Shown here one piece after another: positions 26,698-37,775 of a stretch of DNA of 64,000 nt. A program made the translations under genes and the position numbers. Source of the stretch: Clostridium formicaceticum (lineage in GTDB: Bacteria; Bacillota; Clostridia; Peptostreptococcales; Natronincolaceae); the NCBI RefSeq assembly GCF_001854185.1, contig NZ_CP017603.1, forward strand, positions 930,001 to 994,000, given 5' to 3'. The notes below the pieces were generated by a model, which saw only the letters and a program-made list of their open reading frames with translations, searched no databases and was not told the origin of the DNA. Each line of letters opens with the position of its first letter. The stretch's first letter is position 1.

Positions 26698-26914
26698 CTT
26701 TGACTGGAGTAGCCCACTGAGGTTTAAGTTGCTTAATAACTTTATCATTATAACATTAACGTTAACTTAAAGTATAATTTTCATTAAAGAATCTCGCTAA
26801 AAGAATCTTATTACAGCGTGATTTGCGGGTAACAATATTCTTACTATAGCATAAAATGGAATTATGGAATTGAGGAGGCATTTTAATCTTTAAGTTCAAC
26901 TTTAGCCTGCTCTA

Positions 26915-28354
26915 TTAAAGTATTGGTGAAAACAATCGAGCAATGGATTCCTTAAATCTATGGTGAACAGGCCTTTTTTTATACTGCTGCAGCATCACTT
27001 GTCTACTTTCCTGAAGGTCTTGATAAAAACTTTTCTTTAGTTTTTTGTTTAGTTCTTCATCATATATAAAAGCATTTACTTCAAAGTTTAGCTGCAGACT
27101 ACGGATGTCTAAATTTGCTGTTCCTACAGAGGAAAAGTTATCATCTACAATAAAAACCTTGCTATGAACAAAGCCTTTTTCATATTGATATATCTTTACC
27201 CCTGCCTCCAACAATTCTAGAAAGTGAGATTTGGAAGCCCAAAAAACCGTACGATGATCTGGTCTTCCTGGCAGCAAAATTCTCACGTCTACCCCTCTAA
27301 TAGCGGCGGTTTTCAATGCCATTAAAATACTTTCATCTGGTATTAAGTAAGGTGTTGTAATAAATACCTTCTTATTTGCAGTGGCAATAGCAGAAAAATA
27401 AGCTTGATGTATAGATTCCCAATAGGAATCAGGACCACTAGAAGTTACCTGTATCATTTGCTGCCCACAGCTTCCTTGTGTAGGGAAATAGACAGCATCC
27501 TCTAACTCTTCCTTACTAACAAAAAACCAATCCCTTAAAAAGATAACCTGTAGCAAATAGACTGCTTCTCCCTTTATCTTTAGGTGGGTATCTCTCCAAA
27601 AACCCATTTTTTTATTTTTTCCTAAATATTCATCACCAATATTCACGCCTCCTACAAACCCAACTTTTCCATCTACAACCAAAATCTTTCTATGATTTCT
27701 ATAGTTTAGTCTGCTACCTAAAAAAGGCAGTGTTACTGGCAAAAATGGCTTTAATTTTACGCCAGCATCCCGCAATGGACCTAAAAAACTCTCTTTCAAA
27801 TGCCAACAGCCTACTGCATCATAAATTACCCTTACCTCTAAGCCCTCCTTCGCCTTCTTTATCAATGCTCTCTGAAACTTTCTACCTATATCACTATCCT
27901 TAATAATAAAATATTCCATATGGATATGATGCTTAGCGGTTCTGATAGCCTTCAGCATTTCACGGAAAGTTTCATAACCATTGACCAATACATTTGCCTC
28001 ATTATTTACAGTAATAGGTGCTTCTGAATTATTTAATAACAGTGGTGCCACTTTACCCCGTGTATCGGTGAAGTTCTTTTTCAAAAATTCTCCGTAGCCA
28101 GTAAAGGCAATCTGGTGGTGTAGTAAACTATGTACTACCTTATAATCTTGTTTTCTTTTCTTAATAAACGTCCTCTTTTTCCTGTGGTTTTGACCAATGT
28201 ATAAGTATAAGAACATGCCTACTACCGGCAAAAATATCAATGATAAAAGCCAGGCTACAGTTCTAGAGGGATTTCTATTATCTAATATAATTAATATGCT
28301 CACCAATATCGTTGTTATGGTAAATAAAGTAGCAAATATATTTAAAATATTCAT
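26915..28354 (-). CDS. cls: cardiolipin synthase
   Basis: A 479-residue membrane enzyme of the phospholipase D superfamily that joins two phosphatidylglycerols into cardiolipin. Two N-terminal transmembrane segments (NIFATLFTITTILVSILIIL and VAWLLSLIFLPVVGMFLYL) are followed by two HKD motifs, HRKILVVDGKVGFVGG and HSKVFIVDDNFSSVGT. The ATG at 28354 has GGGGGAG upstream, whereas the earlier in-frame start at 28381 has none. It lies 32 nt after the patatin-like gene, so the two are probably cotranscribed lipid genes. Confidence 0.94.
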   Translation of the reverse strand: MNILNIFATLFTITTILVSILIILDNRNPSRTVAWLLSLIFLPVVGMFLYLYIGQNHRKKRTFIKKRKQDYKVVHSLLHHQIAFTGYGEFLKKNFTDTRGKVAPLLLNNSEAPITVNNEANVLVNGYETFREMLKAIRTAKHHIHMEYFIIKDSDIGRKFQRALIKKAKEGLEVRVIYDAVGCWHLKESFLGPLRDAGVKLKPFLPVTLPFLGSRLNYRNHRKILVVDGKVGFVGGVNIGDEYLGKNKKMGFWRDTHLKIKGEAVYLLQVIFLRDWFFVSKEELEDAVYFPTQGSCGQQMIQVTSSGPDSYWESIHQAYFSAIATANKKVFITTPYLIPDESILMALKTAAIRGVDVRILLPGRPDHRTVFWASKSHFLELLEAGVKIYQYEKGFVHSKVFIVDDNFSSVGTANLDIRSLQLNFEVNAFIYDEELNKKLKKSFYQDLQESRQVMLQQYKKRPVHHRFKESIARLFSPIL

Positions 28355-28386
28355 GCTTTTCTCCCCCATAAATCTTATCATACTTA

Positions 28387-29616
28387 TTACAGAAGTAAAT
28401 TTTCATGATTTCTTAGTAAAATCTCTGCTGTTTCTTCTAGCAGTTTTTCTTTATTTATTTTAAGCAAAAAATCTGCATTCAATAGAATCCCTTTTTGTTT
28501 ATGTTCCTTTCCTTTTTTGCTTTTACAATAAGTGCTAATACTTTTTCTCAGAAGTCCTTTTAGCGTATAGATATGAAAAGGATTTATCGCATTATACTCT
28601 GCCAAAGTTTCTACTAATCCAATAACAATTTCACCATAACTGCAATTTTCTTCTAAATCCATTAACAACACCCATTTAGGGATGATTTCCTCCAACAATA
28701 ACCGATTAAGAGGCTTTGTAGGAGGAAGGTGGTATAGTCTTCCTAGTTCTTTGACAACCTTTTCTCCCCATCCCGCTAAAAGCTTTAATGCATCTTCCTC
28801 TGTAAGGTCATCTTTGAAATAATATTTTCTCCCTTTTAATCCTTTTAATACTTTTATTGTATCAAAATAACCTAATTTTATATTGTATTGGGCTCTTTTT
28901 TTAGTAAAATCCATAACACCCCCTAAATCTCGATAGGGTTGTATGTAGATAACTTCTAAGCCCTCTTCCTGTATCTTCTTGACTCTCCCTCTACTCAGCA
29001 ATCGTACCGCTATAACCTTTTTATATCCTTTATTGTACAACATATCTATAGGAAGATTATTGTAAAAGCTCCCATCCAAAAATTTTTTGCCATCCAATTT
29101 TCTAGACTTAAAAATCGGCAGATAAGAAGAAGCCATAAGATAGTCTACGATTTTCCCCGCTGGTATTTCCTCCTTATAGATTTCTAAAGGCTTGAAATCC
29201 GTTAAAGATACGGTGACAAAGCCAAATTCTTTATTAGACTGCACAATTTTTTCTTCATTTACTGTTTCTTTAATAAGTTTTTCCAAAGGTCTTGCGTCAA
29301 AACCAAAACCCTTTATGAATTTGCGTATTTCTTCAAATAACAGATGTATGTTTATATTATTTAACTGGTTTCCCGAAAGCATTTCGTAAATTCTATCATC
29401 TACATCCATAACCATATGTGGAGTAATATCATGCCATATTCCATAAGCCGTGTCAAAATCCTCCTGAATCATTAAAGCACCGTTTAGTGCTCCTACAGAG
29501 GTTCCTGTGATCCCTTGAAACTCTAGGCCCAATTGTCTAAAAGCCTGCCATGCACCTATTTGATAAGCGCCCTTTGCACCGCCACCTTCTAAGGTTAGAC
29601 CCAACATATGCTTCAC
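28387..29616 (-). CDS. patatin-like phospholipase
   Basis: A 409-residue protein with a patatin catalytic domain in its first 220 residues. The oxyanion motif is EGGGAKGAYQIG, the nucleophile elbow is GTSVG, and the catalytic aspartate lies in LDGSFYNNLP. It has no signal peptide, so it should act on the inner face of the membrane or on lipid bodies. The C-terminal 180 residues are not recognised and may be a regulatory tail. It is upstream of and probably cotranscribed with cls. Lipid substrate is unknown. Confidence 0.88.
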   Translation of the reverse strand: MKHMLGLTLEGGGAKGAYQIGAWQAFRQLGLEFQGITGTSVGALNGALMIQEDFDTAYGIWHDITPHMVMDVDDRIYEMLSGNQLNNINIHLLFEEIRKFIKGFGFDARPLEKLIKETVNEEKIVQSNKEFGFVTVSLTDFKPLEIYKEEIPAGKIVDYLMASSYLPIFKSRKLDGKKFLDGSFYNNLPIDMLYNKGYKKVIAVRLLSRGRVKKIQEEGLEVIYIQPYRDLGGVMDFTKKRAQYNIKLGYFDTIKVLKGLKGRKYYFKDDLTEEDALKLLAGWGEKVVKELGRLYHLPPTKPLNRLLLEEIIPKWVLLMDLEENCSYGEIVIGLVETLAEYNAINPFHIYTLKGLLRKSISTYCKSKKGKEHKQKGILLNADFLLKINKEKLLEETAEILLRNHENLLL

Positions 29617-29744
29617 TTCCTTTATTCTAAAAAATTTATTAGATATTTTGCTGGATTATAGGAATTCGCTGGTTATCTTTGTTGTATTATATCTATTATA
29701 CGCCAAATTCTTATTTTTTGTGTTGCTATCTAAAAAACAATAAA

Positions 29745-29785
29745 AAAATAAGACGAAGTCCCTAAGCATAGGACTTCGCCTTTGA
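29745..29785 (-). terminator. terminator after PFOR copy 2
   Basis: Read on the minus strand, GGCGAAGTCC and GGACTTCGTC form a 10-bp stem with a short loop, followed by TTATTTTTTTATTG. It lies about 20 bp after the PFOR stop. Confidence 0.88.
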
Positions 29786-29801
29786 TTGTTTTATGATGCT
29801 A

Positions 29802-32800
29802 CTATACTAATCTCTTATAGCTTTCATATCTTTCTTGTGCTTCTTCTTCAGCCTTAGCAAATAAAGCTTCTGCTACCTCTGGGAAGGACTTTGTTAAGGA
29901 AGCATAGCGTACTTCGCTTAATAAGAAGTCTTTAAAGGAAGCTTTTGGTTCCTTAGAATCTAAGGTAAATGGATTTTTACCTTCTTTCTTTAATTCTGGG
30001 TTGAATCTATATAAATGCCAGTATCCTGCCTCTACTGCTTTTTTCGCTTGCTCTTGTGTTTTACCCATACCAGCACCAATTCCATGGGCAATACATGGTG
30101 AGTATGCGATGATGATAGATGGCCCTTTGTAAGCTTCTGCTTCTTTAACCGCCTTCATTAATTGGTTCTTATCAGCACCCATGGCTACCTGTGCAACATA
30201 TACATAGCCATAGCTCATCGCCATCATACCTAAGTCTTTCTTCTTCGTTCTCTTACCTGCGGCTGCAAACTTTGCAATCGCTGCTGTTGGTGAAGCTTTT
30301 GATGATTGTCCGCCTGTGTTAGAATATACTTCTGTATCCATTACAAGAATGTTTACATCTTCACCAGATGCGATTACATGGTCTAATCCGCCGTAACCGA
30401 TATCATATGCCCAACCATCTCCACCAAGAATCCATTGAGATTGCTTGATTAGGTAATCTTTCTTCGCAATGATTTCTTTAATAACTGCATTTGAAGCTTC
30501 TGCTTCAAGTAATGGAAGAATTTTATAGGTTGCAGCTTTTGATGCTTTACCATCTTCCTTACCATCAATCCACTCTTGGAAAGCTGCTTTTAAGTCAGCA
30601 TTGATATCTAATGTCAGTGCTTCTTTCATTAAATCTTCAATTTTATTTCTAATTTGGCTTGTCCCCAACATCATACCATAACCAAACTCAGCATTGTCTT
30701 CAAATAAAGAGTTTGCCCAAGCTGGTCCTTTGCCTTGTTGGTTCTTGCAGAATGGTACAGATGGCGCACTACCACCATAGATGGATGAACATCCTGTAGC
30801 ATTGGCTATCATCATTCTATCACCAAATAATTGTGTGATTAGCTTAACATATGGTGTCTCACCACAACCAGTACAAGCTCCTGAGAACTCAAATAATGGT
30901 TGTGCAAATTGGCTGCCTTTTACAGTTTCTATGTTGGTTAATGCTGATTTATCTGTAACAGTCAGAGCATATGCCCAGTTTTCGCTTTCTACTTCAACTT
31001 GTGGCTCAACAGGCTTCATTTCTAATGCTTTGTTCTTAGATGGACAGATATCCTCACAGTTGCCACAACCTGTACAGTCTAGTGGTGCTACCTGCATACG
31101 GTACTGTAATCCTTCAAACTCTTTACCAATTGTTTTTAATGTTGTAAATCCTTCTGGCGCATTTTTTGCTTCCTCTTCGTTTAATAGGAAAGGTCTAATT
31201 GCTGCATGAGGACATACAAAAGAACATTGGTTACATTGGATACAGTTTTCTGGAATCCATTCTGGCACAGTAATAGCAATGCCTCTTTTTTCATAAGCAC
31301 TGGTGCCTAATGGGAAGGTGCCATCTTCTGCTCCTGCAAAAGCGCTTACTGGCAGATCATCCCCTGCTTGCGCATTCATAGGTCTTAAGATATTTTTAAT
31401 GAAGTCTGGTTCTTCTACTGCAGCTGCTACTTCTTCTGCTGCACCACTCCAGCCTTCAGGTACATCTATTTTTACAAGGGCTTCTACACCACGGTCTACG
31501 GCTTTATGGTTCATATTAACGATCTTTTCACCTTTTTTACCATAAGCATGCACGATGGCTTCTTTTAAGTGCTTAATAGCATCCTCTACAGGGATAACTT
31601 CTGTTAGTTTGAAGAAGGCTGATTGCATAATCATGTTGATTCTTCCGCCTAAACCAACTTCTGCAGCGATTGCTGTTCCGTTAAGGGTATAGAAGTTAAT
31701 ATTATTTTCAGCAATATATTTCTTCATACTTGCTGGTAACTTTTCTTCTAGCTCCTCTGGTGACCACATACAGTTTAATAGGAAGGTACCGCCCTTTTTC
31801 AAACCTTTTAATAAATCATATTGATTTACATAGGCTTGGTTATGACAAGCAATAAAGTCTGCTTCATCAATTAAATAAGGTGACTTGATTGGCTTTTTAC
31901 CAAAACGTAAGTGTGATATGGTAACCCCGCCTGATTTTTTAGAATCATAGGAGAAGTATGCTTGTGCGTACATGTCTGTATTATTTCCAATGATCTTAAT
32001 CGCTTCTTTGTTTGCACCTACTGTACCGTCAGATCCTAATCCCCAGAATTTACATCTGATGGTGCCAGGTGTTGCTGTTGAAACCTTTTCTTTAATTTCT
32101 AAAGATGTGTTGGTTACATCATCTACAATACCTACTGTAAAGGCATTTTTAGGTGCTGTAGCCTTTAGGTTTTCGTATACTGCTAAAATTTGCGCTGGTA
32201 CTGTGTCCTTTGAACCAAGACCATATCTACCACCAATAACCATTGGTGCATTTTCTTTACCAAAGAACATGGTTCTAACATCTTGATATAGTGGCTCTCC
32301 AAGAGAACCTGGTTCTTTTGTTCTATCTAATACAGCAATTTTCTTTACTGTCTTTGGCAGTACATCAAAGAAGTATTTTTCTGAGAAAGGTCTGTATAGG
32401 TGTACTTTTACTACCCCTACCTTCTCACCTTTTGCTATTAAGTAATCAACGGTTTCTTCAATCGTATCTGTTACAGAACCCATAGCAATAATGATGTTTT
32501 CTGCATCTTCTGCCCCATAGTAGTTAAATGGCTTGTATTCTCTGCCGGTAAGTGCTGAAATTTCCTTCATGTAATCAGCTACCATATCAGGAAGAGCATC
32601 ATAGTATTTATTTGCTGCTTCCTTTGCTTGGAAGAAAACATCTGGGTTTTGTGCAGTTCCTCTTAACACTGGATGTTCTGGATTTAAAGCTCTATCTCTA
32701 AAGGCTTGAATAGCATCCCAATCTACTAATTTAGCAAACTCATCATACTCAATCACTTCAACTTTTTGCATCTCATGAGAAGTTCTGAATCCATCAAAGA

Positions 32801-33308
32801 AGTGTACAAAAGGCACTCTTCCTTTGATAGCTGCTAAGTGAGCAATACCCCCTAAATCCATAACTTCTTGAACACTACCAGATGCCAGCATAGCACATCC
32901 TGTTTGTCTTGTAGACATAACATCTGAGTGATCTCCAAAGATAGAAAGAGCATGCCCAGCTAAAGCTCTAGCACTTACATGGAATACTCCTGGAAGTAAT
33001 TCTCCAGCGATTTTATACATATTAGGAATCATTAACAGTAGTCCCTGAGAAGCTGTAAAAGTCGTGGTTAAAGCTCCTGCTGCTAAGGAACCATGTACAG
33101 CCCCCGCTGCCCCTGCCTCCGATTGCATTTCTACAACCTTTACAGTTTGTCCAAATATGTTTTTTTGTCCTTCAGCACTCCACTCGTCAACATTTTCTGC
33201 CATGTTGGATGAAGGAGTAATAGGATAAATAGCCGCTACATCAGTAAAGGCATAGGAAACATATGCCGCTGCAGCATTTCCATCCATTGTTTTCATCTTT
33301 CTTGCCAT
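29802..33308 (-). CDS. por: pyruvate:ferredoxin oxidoreductase, copy 2
   Basis: A 1168-residue PFOR with the same domains as copy 1, from which it differs at only three residues seen (E46, I51, N442 here). The ATG at 33308 follows a good ribosome site (AAAGGGAGG); the open frame upstream to 33338 has none. At DNA level the two genes are almost identical from about codon 60 to the stop, including silent positions. A patch around codons 44-52 is dense with differences. The TGGTCTTACCA operator of copy 1 is absent upstream, so the copies are probably controlled differently. The pattern suggests recent duplication or gene conversion. Confidence 0.97.
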   Translation of the reverse strand: MARKMKTMDGNAAAAYVSYAFTDVAAIYPITPSSNMAENVDEWSAEGQKNIFGQTVKVVEMQSEAGAAGAVHGSLAAGALTTTFTASQGLLLMIPNMYKIAGELLPGVFHVSARALAGHALSIFGDHSDVMSTRQTGCAMLASGSVQEVMDLGGIAHLAAIKGRVPFVHFFDGFRTSHEMQKVEVIEYDEFAKLVDWDAIQAFRDRALNPEHPVLRGTAQNPDVFFQAKEAANKYYDALPDMVADYMKEISALTGREYKPFNYYGAEDAENIIIAMGSVTDTIEETVDYLIAKGEKVGVVKVHLYRPFSEKYFFDVLPKTVKKIAVLDRTKEPGSLGEPLYQDVRTMFFGKENAPMVIGGRYGLGSKDTVPAQILAVYENLKATAPKNAFTVGIVDDVTNTSLEIKEKVSTATPGTIRCKFWGLGSDGTVGANKEAIKIIGNNTDMYAQAYFSYDSKKSGGVTISHLRFGKKPIKSPYLIDEADFIACHNQAYVNQYDLLKGLKKGGTFLLNCMWSPEELEEKLPASMKKYIAENNINFYTLNGTAIAAEVGLGGRINMIMQSAFFKLTEVIPVEDAIKHLKEAIVHAYGKKGEKIVNMNHKAVDRGVEALVKIDVPEGWSGAAEEVAAAVEEPDFIKNILRPMNAQAGDDLPVSAFAGAEDGTFPLGTSAYEKRGIAITVPEWIPENCIQCNQCSFVCPHAAIRPFLLNEEEAKNAPEGFTTLKTIGKEFEGLQYRMQVAPLDCTGCGNCEDICPSKNKALEMKPVEPQVEVESENWAYALTVTDKSALTNIETVKGSQFAQPLFEFSGACTGCGETPYVKLITQLFGDRMMIANATGCSSIYGGSAPSVPFCKNQQGKGPAWANSLFEDNAEFGYGMMLGTSQIRNKIEDLMKEALTLDINADLKAAFQEWIDGKEDGKASKAATYKILPLLEAEASNAVIKEIIAKKDYLIKQSQWILGGDGWAYDIGYGGLDHVIASGEDVNILVMDTEVYSNTGGQSSKASPTAAIAKFAAAGKRTKKKDLGMMAMSYGYVYVAQVAMGADKNQLMKAVKEAEAYKGPSIIIAYSPCIAHGIGAGMGKTQEQAKKAVEAGYWHLYRFNPELKKEGKNPFTLDSKEPKASFKDFLLSEVRYASLTKSFPEVAEALFAKAEEEAQERYESYKRLV

Positions 33309-33745
33309 GTGTGATAGCCTCCCTTTTTTAATTATCATGCAAAAGATATAGTCATAATTGTATATTTAGGATCATGTATCCTGTATACATAATTCTATTA
33401 TATCTAAATGTTTTCATGATTTACAGTAAAACTTTTTAGATATCTTCAATTATTTTTGCATTTTAAAACCTTTTCCTGATATTTTAAAGGTTTCACCATA
33501 AAATTTTTGAAAGGTTCAAAATACTGGAAAATATGGTACAGTCACTAACAAAGTGATCTTCTATAGCTAAAGATTTAAAAATTAAACATAATTATAGATG
33601 CGCACTTCTAAAGTTAAATTTTAATATACACGGTCTATTGCAGCTTAATCCTATCTAAGCCTCTCCCCTATAGATAAATACTATGAATAGATGATAGTAT
33701 GGTGTATAATAATATTTGAATATGTTTTATATAGGAGGTTTGTTT
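33309..33745. other. intergenic region between divergent PFOR copy 2 and cupin
   Basis: A 437-bp AT-rich gap. On the minus strand a TATAAT-like box occurs near 33400. On the plus strand TATAAT at 33705-33710 is a probable -10 for the cupin. A hairpin-like ATTTTTGAA/TTCAAAAT inverted repeat lies at about 33502-33521. No TGGTCTTACCA operator and no gene were seen. Confidence 0.4.
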
Positions 33746-34093
33746 ATGATTGTTGGTCATAAAAAAGATTTAGAAAGCGTCAAAGTTACACATCCCGAGG
33801 CAAAAAATGCCTTAATGAAGGTATTGGTATCCCCCAGTGAGGGTTGGGAAAGTCATGTAATGCGTATATTTGAACTAGCAGAGGGTGGTCACACACCTAA
33901 ACATACCCACCCTTGGCCCCACATTAACTATGTTATTCGCGGGAAAGGAAGTATGCATCTTGATGGAAAAGATTATGTCATTGAAGCCGGGTCCTTTGCA
34001 TATGTACCTTCAGAAGCAATTCATCAGTTTAGAAATGTTGGTACTGAGAAGTTAGAACTTATGTGTATTGTTCCAACAGAAGGACATCAATAG
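33746..34093 (+). CDS. single-domain cupin protein
   Basis: A 115-residue cupin. The metal-binding motif 1 region GGHTPKHTHPWPHINYVIRGKG gives several histidines, and motif 2 is SFAYVPSEAIHQFRN. Cupins of this small size are sugar-binding sensors, isomerases or dioxygenase-like, and the substrate cannot be told from sequence. The ATG at 33746 is preceded by ATAGGAGG; the frame opening at 33716 has no ribosome site. It is a single-gene unit. Confidence 0.85.
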   Translation: MIVGHKKDLESVKVTHPEAKNALMKVLVSPSEGWESHVMRIFELAEGGHTPKHTHPWPHINYVIRGKGSMHLDGKDYVIEAGSFAYVPSEAIHQFRNVGTEKLELMCIVPTEGHQ

Positions 34094-34185
34094 TTTTTTG
34101 CCTGTCCCTTTGATACATTATACATGAAATTTATTAAACCCTCAATAGAAAAAAACAAGAAAAAAACATTCTGACTACATTTTTT

Positions 34186-34224
34186 TGAAAAAGCCCTCTC
34201 ACGGTGAAGTGAAAAGGGCTTTCA
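34186..34224 (-). terminator. terminator of the tdh-like gene
   Basis: Arms AAAGCCCT (34190-34197) and AGGGCTTT (34215-34222) with a T-run on the minus strand. It may also stop the cupin transcript from the other side. Confidence 0.75.
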
Positions 34225-34248
34225 ATCATATTAGTAATCATATTAGTA

Positions 34249-35208
34249 CTAAATATTTAGCTTTTTACTTAGCTGATCTAACATATCTACTGTCATAGCA
34301 GCTAAATCGTATTTTGGGTTCCAGCCCCATTGCTTTCTTGCCTCACTATCATCTAAAGAATTCGGCCAGGAGTCAGCGATCTTTTGTATATCAGGATTTA
34401 CATCATAATGCATCTCAAATTCAGGTATATGCTTCTTAATTTCTGCAGCTATTTCTTCAGGGTCAAAGCTCATAGCAGTAATGTTAAAGGCATTTCTATG
34501 GATTAATTTAGAAGGGTCCGCTTCCATAAGCTGCACAATCGCTTCTAAAGCGTCCGGCATATACATCATATCCATATAAGTACCTTTGTCTAAGAAACAA
34601 GAGTATTTTTTATTTTTAAGGGCTTCATAATAAATATGCACAGCATAGTCAGTGGTTCCTCCACCAGGTAGCGCCACACTAGAAATGATCCCTGGAAAAC
34701 GCACACCTCGGGTATCAAGTTGATATTTTTGGTAGTAATAATCACACAGAAGCTCTCCTGCCACTTTTGTTACACCATAAATAGTGGTGGGACGCATCAC
34801 AGTATCTTGTGGTGTTTGATCTTTAGGCGTAGAAGGACCAAATACAGCGATAGAACTTGGGGTGCATACGGCACATTGGTTTTCCCTGGCCACCTCCAGA
34901 ACATTGTAAAGCCCATTCATATTTATATTCCATGCAACTGCTGGATTTTTTTCTCCAGTAGCTGATAAAACAGCTGCTAAATGGAGAATCGTATCTACCT
35001 TATGCTTTTTAACCGCATCAGCAATTTGTTGTGCATTGGTAACATCAACAATTTCAAAAGGTTCCGATGTGGCTTGGGAATCTTCTTTTTTACTTCTGCT
35101 GCTGGAAATTACATTATCATCACCATAAGTTTTTCTTAAATACATAACCAATTCGGATCCTATTTGTCCCAATGCTCCGGTTACTAATACTTTTTTCAAT
35201 ATTTCCAC
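34249..35208 (-). CDS. SDR-type L-threonine 3-dehydrogenase
   Basis: A 319-residue extended short-chain dehydrogenase with NAD motif VTGALGQIG and active-site region TTIYGVTKVAGELLCDYY. The stretches PGGGTTDYAVHIYYEAL and YMDMMYMPDAL are characteristic of the UDP-galactose-epimerase-like L-threonine dehydrogenases. It would oxidise threonine to 2-amino-3-oxobutyrate, which is split to glycine and acetyl-CoA by a lyase (kbl) not present here. The role would be threonine catabolism, in line with an amino acid fermenting lifestyle. It is monocistronic. Confidence 0.88.
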   Translation of the reverse strand: MEILKKVLVTGALGQIGSELVMYLRKTYGDDNVISSSRSKKEDSQATSEPFEIVDVTNAQQIADAVKKHKVDTILHLAAVLSATGEKNPAVAWNINMNGLYNVLEVARENQCAVCTPSSIAVFGPSTPKDQTPQDTVMRPTTIYGVTKVAGELLCDYYYQKYQLDTRGVRFPGIISSVALPGGGTTDYAVHIYYEALKNKKYSCFLDKGTYMDMMYMPDALEAIVQLMEADPSKLIHRNAFNITAMSFDPEEIAAEIKKHIPEFEMHYDVNPDIQKIADSWPNSLDDSEARKQWGWNPKYDLAAMTVDMLDQLSKKLNI

Positions 35209-35407
35209 CTCGCTAATAAAATTTACTCACTCTACAAATACTATTGCATATGTTTATTATTATTTAAAAAAGCTTTTTTAAAACATATCTCTTATTAATT
35301 TTATTTGTTATTTTTTAAAGCCTTTTCTAAAAATCCCCTTCATTGGACATAAGATTATTTTTTTGATAAGATAACTTAGAATATAATAATAAAGGAGCGT
35401 TTCACTT

Positions 35408-36157
35408 ATGGATAATAAAAAAGTTTTGGCCGTGGTAGGAAACCGTGAAATTACAGAAGGAGATTTGCAAACGATTATAAGAAGTTTAGATCCACAACGT
35501 GCTATGCAATTTCAAACTGAAGAAGGACAACAAAGATTGTTAGAGGAAATTATCGATCAGGAGTTAATGTACTTAGATGCAGTTGACAATAATATGCCTA
35601 ATGATGAGGCTTATCAAAAAGAATTGAAAAAAATCTCAGAAAACTTTTTAAAGCAATATGCCATCAATCAACTGATAAAGGATGTTAAGGTTGATGATAA
35701 GGAAATAGAAGATTATTACGAAAATCACAAGGAATACTTCAGAAATCCAGCTGCTGCAAAAGCTAGCCATATTCTAGTAGATACCGAAGAAAAAGCGGAA
35801 TCTATCTTAAAGGAAATTAATGAAGGTCTTTCTTTCGAAGAAGCAGCCTCTAAGTATTCAAGCTGTCCCTCTAAGGCACAAGGTGGAAATTTAGGAGAGT
35901 TTTCAAAAGGAAAAATGGTACCAGAGTTTGAAGAGGCTGTCTTCAATATGGAAAAAGGAGAGATCAGCAAGCCTGTAAAAACTCAGTTTGGTTATCACCT
36001 TATTAAGCTATTTGACCGTAAAAAAGAGGATACTAAGACCCTTAGCGAAGTCAAGGATAGATTAACACAACAGTTACTAGGCCAAAAACAACAACAATTA
36101 TATCTTGAGAAAGTTGAAGGCTTAAGAAATAAGTATACGGTAACGATGAATATATAG
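35408..36157 (+). CDS. parvulin-type peptidyl-prolyl isomerase, cytoplasmic
   Basis: A 249-residue protein with a SurA/PrsA-like helical N-terminal part (about residues 1-100) and a parvulin rotamase domain at about 115-205 (AAAKASHILVDTEEKAESIL, SSCPSKAQGGNLGEFSKGKMVPEFE, TQFGYHLIKL). Unlike PrsA there is no signal peptide or lipobox, so it should stay in the cytoplasm and assist protein folding there. It has a good ribosome site (AAAGGAGCG) and sits upstream of the SAM riboswitch as a separate unit. Confidence 0.9.
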   Translation: MDNKKVLAVVGNREITEGDLQTIIRSLDPQRAMQFQTEEGQQRLLEEIIDQELMYLDAVDNNMPNDEAYQKELKKISENFLKQYAINQLIKDVKVDDKEIEDYYENHKEYFRNPAAAKASHILVDTEEKAESILKEINEGLSFEEAASKYSSCPSKAQGGNLGEFSKGKMVPEFEEAVFNMEKGEISKPVKTQFGYHLIKLFDRKKEDTKTLSEVKDRLTQQLLGQKQQQLYLEKVEGLRNKYTVTMNI

Positions 36158-36198
36158 TTTTTTAAAAAAAGCATATTTTAAAACAATTAAAATTTTTC

Positions 36199-36227
36199 TT
36201 GACATTCATTTTATTTAGTGATAAATT
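36199..36227 (+). promoter_or_regulatory. sigma-A promoter of the SAM-riboswitch operon
   Basis: TTGACA (36199-36204), 17-nt spacer, TAAATT (36222-36227), about 25 nt before the riboswitch. Confidence 0.6.
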
Positions 36228-36251
36228 ATATATCATAAATTTCATAATTTA

Positions 36252-36412
36252 CTCTTATAAAGAGAGGTGGAGGGACTGGCCCTATGAAGCCCGGCAACCA
36301 GCATATAAAGTGCATGGTGCTAATTCCTGTAGGTAATGTTGTGCCTAAGAGATGAGAGGATAGGTAATAAAAAAACTTATGCGCTTCTCCATCTTCTTGG
36401 AGAAGCTTTTTT
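36252..36412 (+). ncRNA. SAM-I riboswitch (S-box) with terminator
   Basis: The aptamer runs 36252-36358, closed by CTCTTAT/ATGAGAG. It shows the S-box core: AGAGAGGTGGAGGGACTGGC, CCCTATGAAGCCCGGCAACC and GGTGCTAATTCC. A terminator stem (GCTTCTCC 36383-36390, GGAGAAGC 36399-36406) with a T-run follows. High SAM should therefore stop transcription before metY-metA. Confidence 0.95.
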
Positions 36413-36427
36413 AATTAGATAAGATAA

Positions 36428-37738
<1,311 letters not shown>

Positions 37739-37775
37739 TTTGAAAGTTTTTATGATAAAGGAGGAAAAAATTTAA

